Source: Hydnum rufescens UP504
Taxonomy: Eukaryota; Basidiomycota; Agaricomycetes; Cantharellales; Hydnaceae
Assembly: GCA_014904985.1 (NCBI GenBank)
Contig: MU129391.1
Span: forward strand, 1 to 18,970
Direction: 5' to 3'
DNA length: 18,970 bases
Shown: piece after piece, positions 18,167 to 18,970 of the stretch
Numbering within the stretch: the first letter of the stretch is position 1
How the letters are laid out: each line of letters opens with the position of its first letter
Made by a program: the position numbers and the translations under genes
The notes under the pieces: model-generated
Told to the model about the DNA's origin: nothing
The model's database searches: none
The model's input: only the letters and a program-made list of their open reading frames with translations

Positions 18167-18706
18167 CAAACTCCGGTGCACTACGAGCTGTATATACGCC
18201 CTATCTACCAAATCTTCCAAAAGCCGACCATATATTTTGACGCCATCAACCTCCTACAGATCCCCCGATCTCGTTCTCCATACAGTGTCCCTTGCACCTT
18301 GTCAATTCGCACCAAATACCCGATGCAGTGTATTTTTTGGCGCGTTTGTTTGAAATGCGAGGCTGACATGCGGCGCTAATAACTACTATGGGTTATCACC
18401 GTCATCGCCGCTACCACGTAGCTGCCGTTTACCCCCTAGACCCTCAAATTATCCATCACTAATGGCCACCTTTTGCAGATAGATGCTATCAGTATGTACC
18501 TGCAGGGCTAAGTGAAAGAAATACGAGAAAACCTTTGAATAGTGTCTTTTCCGCATGGCGGAAATATTTGGATACGCAAAATCAATACTTCTTGAATCAT
18601 TCAGAATAGTTTTTCAAGCTTCATGACCATCCTACTGGCTTTTAAGTGTCTTGGATCTGCGAGACACTATCATGGAGAGTTCTCAGCGGAATATTAAAGC
18701 TTTGGA
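18167..18706. other. Intergenic stretch next to the right TIR
   Basis: No gene is recognised. One short hairpin is visible at about 18549-18563 (ttccgc atg gcggaa). Unlike the left side, where the Ulp1 gene ends 49 bp from the TIR, about 540 bp separate the last gene from the right TIR. Confidence 0.5.
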
Positions 18707-18970
18707 CACCTTAGGCAGCCCTACTTCCATACCTAGTTAGGTACTGTTTTCCTGGTAGAATAGGGTACCTAGTAGGCTCATTTTGCCGTGGCCCCACGTA
18801 CTCTACGAGCCTAGCATGGGCCCACGGAACCTCATACAATTTTAGGCTCCATGGGCCCATGCTGGAAATTTCTTAGGACATGGGGCCATGAAACCCCCCC
18901 TTGGCCATAGTGCTGCTGCACTCTGAGTTTTCCACAAGTCCACCACATCGGCGATCCCGGATTTCTTTAT
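18707..18970 (-). repeat. Right terminal inverted repeat, cut by the window end
   Basis: Inverted partner of 63-327, read to the last base of the window. Inside 18707 the two flanks have nothing in common, so the inner border is sharp. The outer end and any target-site duplication lie outside the window. Confidence 0.95.

Noticed and set aside
63..18970. Polinton/Maverick element
   Set aside because: Size, TIR length and a cysteine protease fit superficially, but the protease is Ulp1-like, the genes are intron-rich, and no family B polymerase, integrase, ATPase or capsid protein is visible.

Overview
The window looks like nuclear DNA of a mushroom-forming basidiomycete (Agaricomycetes). The genes are split by many short introns (36-76 nt, mostly 50-65) with GT..AG ends. 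There are two F-box proteins with LRR-like bodies of the kind expanded in mushrooms, a fungal Hst3/Hst4-type sirtuin, and a long protein that resembles, from memory, an expanded Agaricomycete orphan family. No prokaryotic operons, rRNA or CRISPR arrays are visible.

The main structural signal is a near-perfect inverted repeat at the two ends. Bases 63-327 match the reverse complement of 18707-18970 with one substitution and one 1-nt indel that I can see. The right copy runs into the window edge, so the repeat is longer than seen. The window therefore reads as almost all of a roughly 19 kb unit framed by long terminal inverted repeats (TIRs). I infer a large DNA transposon or captured cargo element, but I recognise no transposase, integrase or DNA polymerase.

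Layout from left to right: left TIR; a multi-exon Ulp1-type (C48) cysteine protease on the minus strand with a complete His/Asp/Gln/Cys active site; a small three-exon gene on the plus strand (2009-2719); a gene-poor stretch of about 4.4 kb (2720-7098). That stretch carries a decayed tandem array with strong dyad symmetries and exon-like modules (3.8-5.6 kb), an AT-rich decayed coding remnant (5.6-6.1 kb) and an inverted outlier of the array (6.1-6.6 kb). Next come four minus-strand genes: a small three-exon gene (7099-7610), the long three-exon orphan protein of about 919 aa (7794-10674), F-box copy 1 (11014-12726) and the sirtuin (about 14057-15581, perhaps with further 3' exons down to 13489). 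F-box copy 2 (16472-18166) lies on the plus strand, facing the right TIR.

In outline the unit joins ubiquitin/SUMO-type functions (Ulp1 protease, two F-box adaptors) with a chromatin deacetylase (sirtuin) and an orphan protein inside mobile-looking ends. Both F-box copies share the same 64-nt intron but carry different 1-nt deletions near their C-termini. All exon joins were read by eye from splice signals and frame continuity and have not been checked against transcripts.
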